Of a DNA stretch of 64,000 nucleotides, positions 44,855-58,493 are shown in pieces. The DNA is from Nicotiana tabacum. Its lineage: Eukaryota; Streptophyta; Magnoliopsida; Solanales; Solanaceae. The position numbers and the translations under genes were made by a program. A model generated the notes under the pieces. The model worked only from the letters and a program-made list of their open reading frames with translations, had not been told where the DNA came from and did no database searches. The DNA lies in NCBI RefSeq assembly GCF_000715075.1, contig NC_134082.1:143952948-144016947 (forward strand), given 5' to 3'. The stretch's first letter is position 1; each line of letters starts with the position of its first letter.

Positions 44855-46319
44855 TGTCACGACCCAGATTTCACACCCTCGAGAGCCGTGATGGCGCCTA
44901 CTGGTGAAAGCTAGGCAAGCTAAATTATCCTAATTACTTAACCTTTCCTAGTTTTAAACCATTATCAGTGATGAGTAGATATCATGCAAATAGCGAAAAA
45001 TAATTAAGCGGAAGACAAAATCTGACAATTTATCTTAATACAAAATTGTGGAAGTCTAAATACAATTCTACCCAGAATTTGGTGTCACAGTTTCACAGAC
45101 GGTCTAAGAATACTACATACAAAGTCTGAAAGATAAAATATGCACAGTTTCTGAAATGAGTAAAGGAAACAGGATAAAGGAAAAGATAGGAGGTGACGCC
45201 AAGGCCCGCGGACGTCTGCAGGACTATCTCATGTCGCCTGTGTGGGCTGAAGACAACACCCTCACTGCGGTCCAAGCACTCCGATATCAGTATCTGCACA
45301 CAGTGCATAGTGTAGTATCAGCACAACCGACCCCATGTGCTGGTAAGTGCCTAGCCTAACCTCGGCGAAGTAGTGACGAGGCTAGGACCATACTACCAAA
45401 TAAACTTGTGGATTATGGCGTACAAAAATAATACGAAGCAGATAACAATGATGACAACAATGATCAACCAGTGATATAGATAGCAGGCAACAAGAACACC
45501 GTAAATGTTTCTCAACAAATAAAAGATACAAGTGCAATCAATTAATCAAGTCCTTCAAATATAAATCTCTAAGATAATATGCTTTTCAATGAATACATTT
45601 CCTTCAAATAAATATCTTTCAAAGAAGCATCTTTCGAATATAATACTTTCGAGTAAAGGTCACCTTGTGACGCCTCATTTCATAATCATAAATAATATAG
45701 GTCTCCGCCCACTTTCATATTTTCACGACACCTCGTTCCCATATTTATATCACAATCGTACGGACAACTCACGTGCCATTAAATAAAAACATAATATTTT
45801 TCCCGGCACGACGTGCCCACATATTTCTGCCTCAAATTTCACAACAATATCCTCATGTTACTCAGTTCATAGGTTCCATAACCCAATACAATTAAGAATG
45901 TTCAAAGAGCCTCATTCACTTAACATAAAGTAGAGTACAACTTCCAACCCAATTAGGAAACCAACAAGAAAAGATGAAGTTATTTTTAGAAATCATTTGA
46001 TAAAGAAAATACCCTTTTCAATTAAAGTACAATATCGAATGAATCATTATCTTTAATACGAGAAATCAATAAATCAAAACATAGTAGAAATTCCTTTTTA
46101 AGTAAAGTACAACCTCAAATGGTTTAAGGAAAATTTAATTGAGAAATCAATTGAGTTAAAAATGTAACAAATTTTGAAATTTGAAGTATTGAACATATAA
46201 AAAAAATAAGGCGAGGTATTGTAAACACTATGGATTCCAACACAAAGGATCACAACAGTAAAGAGATCTAAATAGTTAATACACTTGAATTGTTAATAAC
46301 AAGTAAACACAACAAATAG

Positions 46320-46780
46320 AAAGTGCACGGCATCACCCTTCGTGCTTTAACACTCTCTCACCAAAATAATACACGTCATCACTCTTCGTGCTTTACACTC
46401 TTCCTCGCCCAAGAAACAATCACAAGAAATAAGGGTAAGGGAATCTATAACATCGAAACAAAATCAAGTAACAACAGAAAATCAGTAATAAACGTAAAGG
46501 ACAACATAACTCAATTAGAATTAGGAAAAATCAAGGACAAGTGCACGGCATCACCCTTCGTGCTTTTACTCTCGTCCTCACCATAAGAATCAATATAAAC
46601 TGCACAGCATCACCCTTCGTGTTTTTACTCTCATCTTCACCATAAAATCAATATAATCGGCACAGAATTGTACATTGTGTTGCACGACATCACCCTTCGT
46701 GCTTTACACTCTTCCTCACAAAATCATACATGGCATCACCCTTCGTGCTTTAACACTCTTCCTCACCCAAACAACAATCA
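46320..46780. repeat. GGCATCACCCTTCGTGCTTT repeats, left LTR
   Basis: About six spaced copies followed by ACACTCTTCCTCACC. The other LTR has about seven (52780-53265). Confidence 0.85.
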
Positions 46781-46954
46781 CAAGGAATAAGGTCAAGGAA
46801 ATAAACGAAATCACAATAAAATCTCGGCAAGGGAACAATAGTACCAAAATCAAATCTCGGCAAGGGAAACAACATCAAAACAATAACATCCCGGCAAGGG
46901 AGACAATATCATGATTCTCTCTCTCTCCTTTCTTCTTTCACGTTTACTTAAAAA

Positions 46955-47085
46955 CTCAATTCACAACTTGAGCCAATGCTCTAAAATGTTCAACAATTCA
47001 ATTCTCAACTTGAGCCAATGTTCTACAATGTTCAACAATTCATTTCTCAACTTGAGCCAATGCTCTACCATGTTTAATTAACAAT
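46955..47085. repeat. About 42-bp tandem repeat, three copies
   Basis: The unit carries CTCAACTTGAGCCAATGCTC and ACAATGTTCAACAATTCA. The matching region of the other LTR has five units, one of them shortened. Confidence 0.85.
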
Positions 47086-48652
47086 AATACTTCCACAAGT
47101 CATATTCCTCAATAGAAATTATCATATAGAGCATATACAATACGAAACTGAGTCACATTAATGAAAGTATAAGACTCACGGGCATGCTTGACACCAACGT
47201 ATAGATACTCATCACCATGCCTATACGTCGTACTCAACAAATAACATATAACAAATAGGACACAACTCCTAATCCCTCAAGCTAAGGTTAGACCAAACAC
47301 TTACCTCGCTTTGCAACCAATTCAAAATTCCAACAAGCCTTTGCCTCGCGAATTCGTGCCCGAAATTCTCAAATCTAGTCATAAACAATTCGATTCAGTC
47401 AATAAAAATTATAGGAATTAATTCCATATGAAATTCTACATTTTCTATTAAAAATCCGAAATTGCACTAAAAATTCGCCCGTGGGGCCCACGTGTCGCAA
47501 TTCGACGAAAGTTGCGAAATATGAAACCTCATCCAACCCCGAGTCTAACCATACCAAAATTACTAAATTTCAATAATATTTCGACCCTTAAATCCTCAAA
47601 TTTATCCGAGAGGGTTTTCAAACTCTTCCAAATAAATTCACAGATTTAATGCCAAAACTAGTAATAGATTCGGGTAATCTAACCAAAATTAAGTTAAGAA
47701 CACTTACCCCGTTGTTTTCTCTGAAAATTGCCCGAAAATCGCCTCTCCCCGAGCTCCAATTTGATAAAAATGGAAAATGGGACGAGTCCCATTTTCAGAA
47801 CTTAAGAATCTGCCTAGAAAAAGTCGGGGGCACTGTTCACTACACTATTCATGGGGGTACTGTTCACCGTCATTGTTCACGGGGTACTATTCACGGGTAC
47901 TGTTTACAGTCACTATTCACGGATATTGTTCACATGCTATAGAAAAATCAACAACTGTCCAAAGAGAAAAATTCAGCAGCTTTTTTTTATCCGTTAACCT
48001 TTCGAAATCCACCCAAGGCCCTCAGAACTTCAACAAAATGCATCAACCAGTCCTAAAACATGATACAGACTTAGTTGAAACCTCAAAGCGCATCAAATAA
48101 TGCTAAAACCATGAATCACACCCCAATTCAAGCCTAATGAAACTAGGAACGTCCAACTTCTATATTCGATGCAAAAACCTACCAAATCAAATCCGATTGA
48201 CTTCAAATTTTGCACACAAGTCATAAATGACATAACCAAGCTACGAAAAATTTTAGAACTAGATTTTGACCCCGATATCAAAAAGTGAAATCTCCGGTCA
48301 AACTTAAGAAATCTTTAGCCTTAGATTTCTAGATTCCGTTAAATGGCGATAATTTGATCTAGGGACCTCCAAATTCGATTTCGGGCATATGACCAAGTCC
48401 CAAATCATGATACGGAACTACTGGAATGGTCAAAGCTTTTATCTGGATTCGTTTGCTCAAAATAATGACCGAAGTCAACTCAGTTGAGTTTTAAAGCTCT
48501 AGTTCACAATTTAATCCATTTTTCACATAAGAACCTTTCGGAAAATTATACGGACTGCACATGCAAGTCGAAGATTTATTGATAGCACTTTTCAAGGTCT
48601 TAAAATATCGAGATAATTATTTAAATTAAAGATGACATTTCGGGTCATCACA

Positions 48653-50129
48653 TTCTCCACCTCTAAAACAAACGTTCGTCCTCGAACGTACTAAGAATTA
48701 TTCTCAGGTTACCAAATTGATGCTTTTACTTCTACACAAAAATTCGCGATTGATCCCACATTAGACATAAGTCCGACAACACCATTTCAATCGAGATTAT
48801 TTCCTTTATCCATATTTGTAAACTTGAAGACCAAATTTCTTACACTCCAATCATTTTCAGAAAGGTTCGATTTTCACGTCAACACACGATATTAGTCTCG
48901 ACTGGCTATAGCAACTCGTGCCTATGTACCCATCAAATACGTGGTATTACATTCTCCCCGACTTCGGGTCATTCATCCTCAAATGAGACGTAGAGTCTGT
49001 CCTCCAATACATAATATAACTTATCTCTTTCTTTGCACATTTCAATATCCCAAATTTTTCTAACTCCCAAATTTTGCAGAAATTTTGGCAGAGTCTCCCC
49101 TGTAATTGGGCCTATCCACCTGTCAGAGTAACACCAAAACAACTCCTAACAACATGTCCACAACCCAACAACGCACCACAAAGTATATATCAATAACACT
49201 AATCTCCGCATTACAAGCAAGACATTATCACAATGATATCTTGACATAAAACGCATAATATGTATGACCATAACCACATCTCTGGTCTTAATGGTTGTTC
49301 ATAATAGATTACAACATCGCCAATTAACCTCATGTTAACATAATTTCGTTTCAAACCTCCAGTTTACTAACAACAAGGCATGAAGATCTTATAATTACTT
49401 ACCCGAATTAACGAGTCACAATTTAACGCCACCTGGGCTCTCAGTTTGTAGGCTAAAACTCAATAGCTACAATACAATTTTGGCAAATTATGCACAGGGA
49501 TATTCATACAAGAATTTTCAAATAAGCCTAATAGGGATGACTCCCTACAAGTGCTATAACACAAATTTTAATTTCACAAAAGGAGAATTTAAACACATAA
49601 AATTTTCACCACCAGGACCTCGTCCTTATATAACATCCACCTCAGCTTGTAGCCTGGTTTAAATATTTCATATCGTATAGAAATGTGAAGATCTCATCCT
49701 CAACTCTGAATCACAAGTATTTTGCACATTGTGCCAACTAAAATTTTCCATTTCCTTTCTTCATTCTTTCAAATAATTTTGGTTAAAAAAAATCACAATA
49801 TACAATGATCCCTCATACCGGTAGGGCATATAATTTACAACTAAAATCAATTATTTAGAAATTATATCAAACTCATCGAATTGATTCACAAAAGTCACTT
49901 TTAGCCTCACAACTATTTTTAGTGACCAATACATAATGATAGACATGGCTATCTCCATATAATCTCCCAATAGAAGTATTCACATATGTAGATTTAAGAA
50001 TTACGAAGCTCACTCATAAGTGGAGCACAATAGGAGAACTTTCCTCGATACTCAAAACCGAATCAAGTTAAGGAAATTTTGACTTTATAATAATTCGAGA
50101 CCGTACTTATAACAATACCGTCTGGTGTA
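48653..50129 (-). other. 3' interior of the inserted retrotransposon
   Basis: On the minus strand the bases next to the 3' LTR (AGAGGTGGAGAA) form the polypurine tract, preceded by CGTTCGAGGACGAACG, typical of the end of Tekay-type elements. I find no RT, RNase H or integrase motif in the rest. Confidence 0.6.
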
Positions 50130-51150
50130 GCAACCTCAGCCATATCATAGAAAATATATCAACGGATTGGGTCTCCACCTCTAGGAGTCTCACCTCCACC
50201 TCTAATATCCTGACCCCTACCTATGGTTGGTCATGTAAGTGGAGTAGTAACTGCAATGGGGCACGTAGCCTGAGTGTTTTGATGAAATATGTCTCTCCCA
50301 AGTCTAGGATAATTTCTCAGGATGTTCCTAGTATCACCATTTTCATAACAACCCATCCGCAGTTCGACTGCTCATACTGAGTCTGTACCGGATAACTTAA
50401 ATAACCATTGCAGGAAATTCTATTCCACTGGTACATTAAAAGATGACTGCCCCACGCGAGTGTTGTGATAAACTTAAGCACTACGAGTATACTAAATATA
50501 TTTTCATGACCCGACTGATACTGAAATGTAGAATTATTAAGGACGCGGGAATATCTCAAGTCTCATCATCATCACATTCAAATATCACCTCTTAATCATA
50601 TACAAGTTTTGGAAAACCTTTCAATACCACATAAATACATCTCAAGCCAAAATTCATATAACACATGACCCCGCAATTTGATCGTTGATAGTGGACTCCC
50701 CTCACTTGGCATGAAGCCATAGGTCACAACATCCTATAATCCACAATATTTGACCTTTACAACTCAAATAAATCAACCAGACGTCAAGGTACGTTGAACC
50801 CCTACATGATTCATTAGGTGATCTCTTGATACGTCTGCATCTTCCGTCGGAACCACAACTGGTCTAGTAAATACATTATCTTTCCACTACCTCTACTTGT
50901 CATCTAAAACACAGCAAAATTAACCCCATCGCTTTCGACTATTCTTACGTTCTACAATACTTCATAGCAGCGGTCAAGATAATCCCGTGGGTCCTCAAAA
51001 GATGCACCGCTGAAAGTGGTAGCGAAGAGCTTGGTGAAACCTATCCAACCTCCGCAAAGCCTCCGAAGACGTAGTTGATCTATCATCGGTCTGTGCTGTT
51101 ATTCGGATCAAGAAGCGGTACGTGACTTCACCATTCGTGAAAGTACAAGA
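50130..51150 (-). pseudogene. gag remnant of the inserted retrotransposon
   Basis: Read on the minus strand, a SSEALRRLDRF segment near 51070 and, in shifted frames, GPTGLS and ERKNSRKR-like pieces match the gag domain seen intact at 29352-31497. About 600 bases further, CYENGDTRNILRNYPR corresponds to the zinc knuckle, but the second Cys, the His and the last Cys are replaced. A MAEVATPDGI segment near 50140 matches the start of the protease region. Many stops and frameshifts are present. It is recognisable only by comparison with the neighbouring element. Confidence 0.6.
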
Positions 51151-51320
51151 GTAGAGGTTTCAATTTAGCAATGAGAGAACAAAATCGCACGATAGAGAAG
51201 AATGGAAGTGAAACTTTTCCTAACTCTATATCCTCTAGGGGATAAATATAGACGTCTCTGTACTGATCCCTCAGACTCTACTAAGCTTGCATGTGAACTG
51301 TGAGACCTCTGTAACCTAGA

Positions 51321-51332
51321 GCTCTGATACCA
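51321..51332 (-). other. Primer-binding site, initiator tRNA-Met type
   Basis: On the minus strand TGGTATCAGAGC follows the 5' LTR after a three-base spacer, a perfect match to the common plant iMet site. Confidence 0.9.
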
Positions 51333-52779
51333 ACTTGTCATGACCCGGATTTCACATCCTCGAGAGCCGTGATGGCGCTTACTGGTGAAAGCATTACTTA
51401 ACCTTTCTCAGTTTTAAACCATTATCAGTGATGAGTAGATATCATGCAAATAGCGAAAACTAATTAAGCAGAAGACAAAATCTGACAATTTATCTTAATA
51501 CAAAATTGCAGAAGTCTAAATACAACTCTACCCAGAATTTGGTGTCACAGTTTCATAGACGGTCTAAGAATACTACATACAAAGTCTGAAAGATAAAATA
51601 TACATTGTTTCTGAAATGATAAAGGAAACATGATAAAGGAAAAGATAGGAGGTGACGCCAAGGCCCGCAGCCGTCTGCAGGACTACCTCGTGTCGCCTGT
51701 GTGGGCTGAAGACAGCACCCTCACTGCGGTCCAAGCACTACGATATCAGTATCTACACACAGTGCAGAGTGTAGTATCAGCACAACCGACCCCATGTGCT
51801 GGTAAGTGCCAAGCCTAACCTCGGTAAAGTAGTGACGAGGCTAGGACCAGACTACCAAATAAACCTGTGGGTTATGACATACAAAAATAATACGAAGCAG
51901 ATAACAATGATGGCAACAATGATCAACCAGTGATATAGATAGCAAGCAACAAGAACACCGTAAATGTTTCTCAACAAATAAAGGATGCAAGTGCAATCAA
52001 TTAATAAAGTCCTTCAAATATAAATCTCTAAGATAATATGCTTTTCAATGAATACATTTCCTTTAAATAAATATCTTTCAAAGAAGCATCTTTCGAATAT
52101 AATTCTTTCAATTAAAGGTCACCTTGTGACGCCTCATTTCATAATCATAAATAATATAGGTCTCCGCCCACTTTCATATTTTCACGACACCTCGTGCCCA
52201 TATTTATATCACAATCGTACGGACAACTCACGTGCCATTAAATAAAAACATAATATTTTCTCCGGCACCACGTGCCCACATATTTCTGCCTCACATTGCA
52301 CAACAATATCCTCATGTTACTCAGTTCATAGGTTCCATAACCCAATACAATTAAGAATGTTCAAAGAGCCTCATTCACTTAACATAAAGTAGAGTACAGC
52401 TTCCAACCCAATTAGGAAACCAACAAGAAAAGATGAAGTTATTTTTAGAAATCATTTGATAAAGAAAATACCCTTTTCAATTAAAGTACAATATCGAATG
52501 AATCGTTACCTTTAATACGAGAAATCAATAAATCAAAACATAGTAGAAATTCCTTTTAAGTAAAGTACAACCTCAAACGGTTTAAGAAAAATTTAATTGA
52601 GAAATCAATTGAGTTAAAAATGTAACAAATTCTGAAATTTGAAGTATTGAACATATAAAAAAATAAGGCGAGGTATTGTAAACACTATGGATTCCAACAC
52701 AAAGGATCACAACAGTAAATGGATCTAAACAGATAATATACTTGAATTGTTAATAACACGTAAACACAAAAAATAGAAA

Positions 52780-53265
52780 GTGTACGGCATCACTCTTCGT
52801 GCTTTAACACTCTCTCACCAAAACAATATACGGCATCACTCTTCGTGCTTTACACTCTTCCTCACCCAAGCAACAATCACAAGAAATAAGGGTAAGGGAA
52901 TTTATAACATCGAAATAAAATAAAGTAACAACAGAAAATCAGTAATAAAAGTAAAGGACAACATAACTTAATTAGAATTAGGAAAAATCAAGGACAAGTG
53001 CACGGCATCACCCTTCGTGCTTTTACTCTCGTCCTCACCATAAGAATCAATAACCTGCACGGCATCACCCTTCGTGCTTTTACTCTCATCCTCACCATAA
53101 AATCAATATAATCGGCACGGAATTGTACATCGTGCTGCACGACATCACCCTTCGTGCTTTACACTCTTCCTCACAAAATCATACACGACATCACCCTTCG
53201 TGCTTTAACACTCTTCCTCACCAAATCATACATGGCATCACCCTTTGTGCTTTAACACTCTTCCT
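52780..53265. repeat. GGCATCACCCTTCGTGCTTT repeats, right LTR
   Basis: About seven spaced copies, one more than the left LTR. Confidence 0.85.
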
Positions 53266-53439
53266 TACCCAAACAACAATCACAAGGAATAAGGACAGGA
53301 AAATAAATGAAATCACAATAAAATCCCGACAAGAGAATAATAGTACCACAATCAAATCCCGGCAAAGGAAACAATATCAAAACAATAACATCTCGGAAAG
53401 GGACACAATATCATGATTCTCTCTCTCTCCTTTCTTCTT

Positions 53440-53655
53440 TCACGTTTACTTAACAACTCAATTCACAACTTGAGCCAATACTCTACAATGTTCAACAATT
53501 CAATTCTCAACTTGAGCCAATGTTCAACAATTCAATTCTCAATTTGTGTCAATGCTCTACAATGTTCAACAATTCAATTCTCAACTTGAGCCAATGCTCT
53601 ACAATGTTCAACAATTCAATTCTCAACTTGAGCCAATGCTCTACCATGTTTAGTT
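53440..53655. repeat. About 42-bp tandem repeat, five copies
   Basis: Same unit as 46955-47085. The second copy is shortened and the third has a TTTGTGTCAATGC variant. Confidence 0.85.
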
Positions 53656-55178
53656 AACAATAATACTTCCACAAGTCATATTCCTCAATATAAATTATCA
53701 TATATAGCATATACAATACGAAACAGAGTCACATTAATGAAAGTATAAGACTCACGTGCATGCTTGACACCAACGTATAGATACTCGTCACCATGCCTAT
53801 ACATCATACTCAACAAATAACACATAACAAATAGGACACAACTCCTAATCCCTCAAGCTAAGGTTAGACCAAACACTTACCTCGCTTTGCAACCAATTCA
53901 AAATTCCAACAAGCCTTTGCCTCGCGAATTCGTGCCCGAAATTCTCAAATCTAGTCATAAACAATTCGATTCAGTCAATAAAAATTATGGGAATTAATTC
54001 CATATGAAATTCTACATTTTCTATTAAAAATCCGAAATTGCACTAAAAATTCGCCCGTGGGGCTCACGTCTCGGAATTCGTCGAAAGTTGCGAAATATGA
54101 AACCTCATCCAACCCCGAGTCTAACCATACCAAAATTACATCGAAATTTCGACCCATAAATCCTCAAATCTATCCGAGAGGGTTTTCAATCTCTTCCAAC
54201 TAAATTCACAGATTTAATGCCAAAACTAGTAATAGATTCGGGTAATCTAACCAAAATTAAGTTAAGAACACTTACCCCGTTGTTTTCTCTGAAAATCACC
54301 CGAAAATCACCTCCCCGAGCTCCAATTTGATAAAAATGGAGTCCCATTTTCAGAACTTAAGAATCTGCCTAGAAAATGTCGGCGACATTGTTCATGCGGT
54401 ACTGTTCACTACACTATTCACGGGTACTGTTTACATTCACTATTCATGAATACTGTTCACATGCTGTAGAAAAATCAGCAATTGTCCAAAGAGAAAAATT
54501 CAGCAGCTTTTTTTATCCGTTAACCTTTCGAAATCCATCCGAGGCCCTCAAAAGTTCAACAAAATGCATCAACCAGTCCTAAAACATGATATGGACTTAG
54601 TCGAAACATCAAATTGCATCAAATAATGCTAAAACCATGAATCACACCCTAATTCAAGCCTAATGAAACTAGGAACATCCAACTTCTATATTCTATGCAA
54701 AAACCTACCAAATCAAATCTGATTGACTTCAAATTTTGCACACAAGTCATAAATGACATAACGAAGCTATGAAAAATTTTAGAACTGGATTTCGACCATG
54801 ATATCAAAAAGTCAAATCTCTGGTCAAACTTAAGAAATCTTTAGCCTTAGATTTCTAGATTCCGTTAAATGGCGATAATTTGATCTAGGAACTTCCAAAT
54901 TCGATTTCGGGCATATGACCAAGTCCCAAATTATGATACGGAACTACCGGAATGGTCAAAGCTTTTATCCGGATTCGTTTGTTCAAAATATTGACCGAAG
55001 TCAACTCAGTTGAGTTTTAAAGCTCTAGTTCACAATTTAATCCATTTTTCACATAAGAACCTTTCAAAAAATTATACAGACTACGCACGCAAGTTGAGGA
55101 TTTATTAATAGCACTTTTAAAGGTATTAAAATACCGAGATAATTATTTAAATTAAAGATGACATTTTGGGTCATCACA

Positions 55179-58100
55179 GGAATGCACTTAGGGGGTGAGC
55201 CCAATGAAAATGTTGAACAAACTCCTAATGATGACGCAAAACATTTTTATGAACAGTTAGAGGAATCTAGTCGTCCACTACGTAAAGAAGTCAGCACTCT
55301 GAGTTGTCTGTTGCAGTTAGATTACTAAGTATCAAATCTGATTGGAATATTTCTCAATGAGCCATGGACTCTTTCATTGACCTTATGCGTAAACTAGTTG
55401 ACCCTGATATCAAATTACCTAGTGATTTCTCTAAGGCAAAGAGATTAGTTTCTAAGTTAGGACTTTCGTCAATGAGAATTAATTGTTGTGAAGATGGTTG
55501 CATGTAATATTATAAAGATGATGCAAATTTAAGCAGTTGTAAATTTTGCGAAAAGCCTTGTTTCAAGAGGCTTTCCAGCGGGAAGATGGTCGCTATCAAG
55601 GCGATGCATTATTTACCTCTTATACCTAGGCTAAAGAGGTTATATGCGTCGATGATTTCTACTCCTCATATGAGATGACACTTTGAAAATAGAAGACCAC
55701 CTGGTGTTATGTGTCACCCTTCAGATGGAGAAGCTTGAAAGCACTTTGATAGGACATATCCAGATTTTGCTAGTGAACCAAGGAACATTCGGTTAGGTCT
55801 GTGTGCGGATGACTTCACGCCTTTTTCTGTATCTACGACACCGTATTCATATTGGCCTGTCTTTCTTACATCTTATAATCTACCACCCGAGTTGTGCATG
55901 ACTAGTTCATATATATTCTTAAATTGTATTATCCCCGGTCCACGTAATCCGAAAAGTTTGATAGATGTATATTTGAAACTTTTGATTGATGAGCTAAAAC
56001 AATTGTGGTACGATGGTGTTGAAACATATGACATATCAACCAAGCAGAATTTCAATTTGCGTGCTAATTTAATGTGGACAATTAAAGATTTTCCTGCGTA
56101 TGGAATGTTGTCTAGGTGGATGACTGTTGGGAAGCTAGCTTGTCCTTACTGCATGGAAAATAGTAAAACGTTCACTTTGAAACATGGCCGAAAGCAATCA
56201 TGGTTTGATTGTCATCTCCAATTCTTGCCTCCTGATCATGAGTTTAGAAGGATGAAAAATGCATTCAAAAAGAATAAAATGGAATATGATTCTCCACCTC
56301 CGATACTTTTAGGTGAGGAAATCTGGGAGAAGGTCTAGAACTTCAGTAAAGTTACTGAAGCTCCACCTTATAGATTCCCCAGATACGGTGTTACTCATAA
56401 TTGGACGAAATAAAGTATATTTGGGGAGTTGCCTTATTGGAAGGATAATCTTCTCCGTCATAACCTTGATGTCATGCATATTGAGAAGAATTATTTTGAC
56501 AATTTGTTCAACACAGTGATAGATGTTAAAGGTAAGATAAAGGATAACCCGAATGCTAGAATGGACTTACAAAAATATTGTAGACGGCCTGAATTATACT
56601 TGCAGACAGCAAACAATGGTAAGATATTCAAGCCCAAAGCAAGTTACACATTCACTTTGGAGGAAATACGACAAATTTGTGATTGTGTAACAAAATTGAA
56701 GATGCCTGAGGGTTATGCGTCGAATTTTGGGAAAAAAGTTGATATGAAGGTAGGGAAGTTGAGCCATTTGAAAAGTCATGACTGTCATGTTTTCATGGAG
56801 ACCTTAGTGCCTATTGCATTTTGTGGTTTACCTGAAAGAATCTGGAAACCCATCATAGAGATTAGTTTATTTTTCAAAGACTTGTGTTCTTCCACATTAA
56901 GGGAAGAAAACCTACTCCGGATGGATCAGAACATTCATGTAACTTCTAGTAAGATGGAAAAGATATTTCCATGTGGGTTTTTTGATATGATGGAACACCC
57001 TCCAATCCACCTTGTACTCGAGGCACGACTTGGAGGGTCTGTTCAATGCAGATGGATGTATCCCTTTGAGAGGTAATAATATAAGTTTAATGTAATTTTC
57101 TGTTTTATTTGAACGTTCTTGGCTAACCTGAAATTATGTAGGACAATTGGCAAATGCAAACAATTTGTTAAGCAGAGGAATAGGATTGAAGGATCTATAT
57201 GCGAAGCTTATCTGCAAAGGAAAATGCTCATTTTTGTTCTTATTATTTTGAGAGCAATGTGCCATGTGCTAGGAATAGGCCCAACAGGCACACGGTCGAC
57301 CTTATGAATGATCCATTATATCCGCCTATGTCCATATTCAATTAACCAGACCAATGTTCTAAGGATGTTAGAAAGAGAAGTTTGAGTGATATGGAGTACA
57401 AGTCAACTACACTTCATGTGTTGCTAAATTATCCCGAAGTTGTACCATTTCACAAGTAAGTATTGATTTAGTAGTTATCAAAATATAAAATTTACTGTGA
57501 TTACATCTCAATTCAACTACTCAAAATATTTGATGTGTCACAGTCATTTCGTGGGTCAATTTGGCCATGATGCTGTATATACGACATTTGATACGTGGTT
57601 CAAACAATTTGTAAGTTTATCCTTAAATTATTCTAACACTATGTAGGTAATCAATGTTTGGAAGTTATGCTAACTTATGAATTTTTGTAACAATATGTAG
57701 GCAAATGATCCAAATAATGGTGTAAATCAATTTTTGAAAGATATATCTTGGGGACCTAGGCTTCAGGTCATAACAATGTCTAAGTATGTTGTGAATGGTT
57801 ATAAGTTTCATACAGAGGATTACTCTAAAAATAAAAATAGCAACAACAGTGGGGTGTGGGTTCAAGGTGGTGATGACAACCAAGTTGGAGATATTGATTA
57901 TTATGGTGTGCTCAAAGAAATAATAGAACTAGAATATACAGGTTGGCCATTTAAGAAATTGATACTCTTTAGATGCAAGTGGTTTGACCCAAATCCAACA
58001 AGAGGTACAAGAGTACACAATCAATACAACATAATTGAGGTTAATCATACAAGGGAGTATGATCGCTATGATCCTTTCATAATTGCACATAATGTTAGGC

Positions 58101-58413
58101 AAGTGTATTATGCTCCTTATCCATTGCGGCGGAATAAGTCCGATTGATGGGTTGTAATCAAAACTAAGCCTGTAGGTAGGGTGGAAGTCAAGAATGTGTT
58201 AGATGTTGCATATCAAAATGATATCTCAGTGTTCACCAAATAGTGGACGAACTTTTAGAAAATGATTTGGAACATCTTGAACATATATTGGAAGAATTTG
58301 ATATAAATGAAGTAAGAATTATAGAAAACGAGGAAGAAGAATCAACTGATGAAGCTCAAACTAGTGAGGAAGAAGAATTCTCTGACGAGGAACAATATGT
58401 CGATGAGCTTTAA
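55179..58413 (+). pseudogene. tnp2-type (Transposase_21) CACTA transposase, main part, broken
   Basis: This continues the frame interrupted at 44854. A frameshift lies near 55308. The tnp2 core follows (about 55320-56900), with PFSVSTTPYSYWPVFLTSYN, GPRNPKSLIDVYLKLLIDEL and the hallmark LDVMHIEKN. A DUF4218-like part ends FPCGFFDMMEHPPIHLV and GGSVQCRWMYPFER, with a GT splice donor after 57075. Smaller exons follow at about 57142-57454 and 57544-57611. A DUF4216-like exon spans 57701-58144 (SKYVVNGYKFHTEDYS, LFRCKWFDPNPTRGT) and an acidic tail ends at TAA 58411-58413. In-frame stops include TGA near 55360, TAA near 55504, TGA near 55676 and 55736, TAG at 56336-56338, TAA near 56411 and TGA at 58145-58147. 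Several look like TGG changed to TGA. A second frameshift lies near 58240. The product would cut the element ends. Confidence 0.9.
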
Positions 58414-58493
58414 AAAGTTGGTTTCTTTAATAACTCTCGTTTATAGCTAGTTTCTTTATATGTTTCAATCTAAATATGTATTATATTATGCAG

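Larger units (their letters stand above)
44855..48652 (-). repeat. 3' LTR of the inserted retrotransposon
   Basis: This 3.8-kb copy contains about six units with GGCATCACCCTTCGTGCTTT (46320-46780) and three units with CTCAACTTGAGCCAATGCTC (46955-47085). Near 47830-47935 there is a run of ACTGTTCAC/ACTATTCAC repeats. Confidence 0.9.
44855..55178 (-). mobile_element. LTR retrotransposon (Ty3/gypsy, Tekay-like remnant) inserted in tnp2
   Basis: Two LTRs (44855-48652 and 51336-55178) begin TGTCA and end ATCACA. The 5-bp duplication GGAAT is perfect (44850-44854 and 55179-55183). The primer site on the minus strand next to the right LTR gives the orientation. The interior is only 2.7 kb and holds a degenerate gag but no recognisable RT or integrase, so the copy is a deletion or non-autonomous form. 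LTRs differ by scattered substitutions (five in about 80 bases around 45205-45290 against 51665-51750). Confidence 0.92.
51336..55178 (-). repeat. 5' LTR of the inserted retrotransposon
   Basis: This 3.84-kb partner of 44855-48652 begins TGTCATGACCCGG. Repeat numbers differ from the other copy: about seven GGCATCACCCTTCGTGCTTT units and five CTCAACTTGAGCCAATG units. Confidence 0.9.

Noticed and set aside
45156..45359. Frame with near-identical copy at 51630-51818 as a conserved small gene
   Set aside because: The two copies are the same position in the two LTRs of one retrotransposon, so the similarity needs no coding function.
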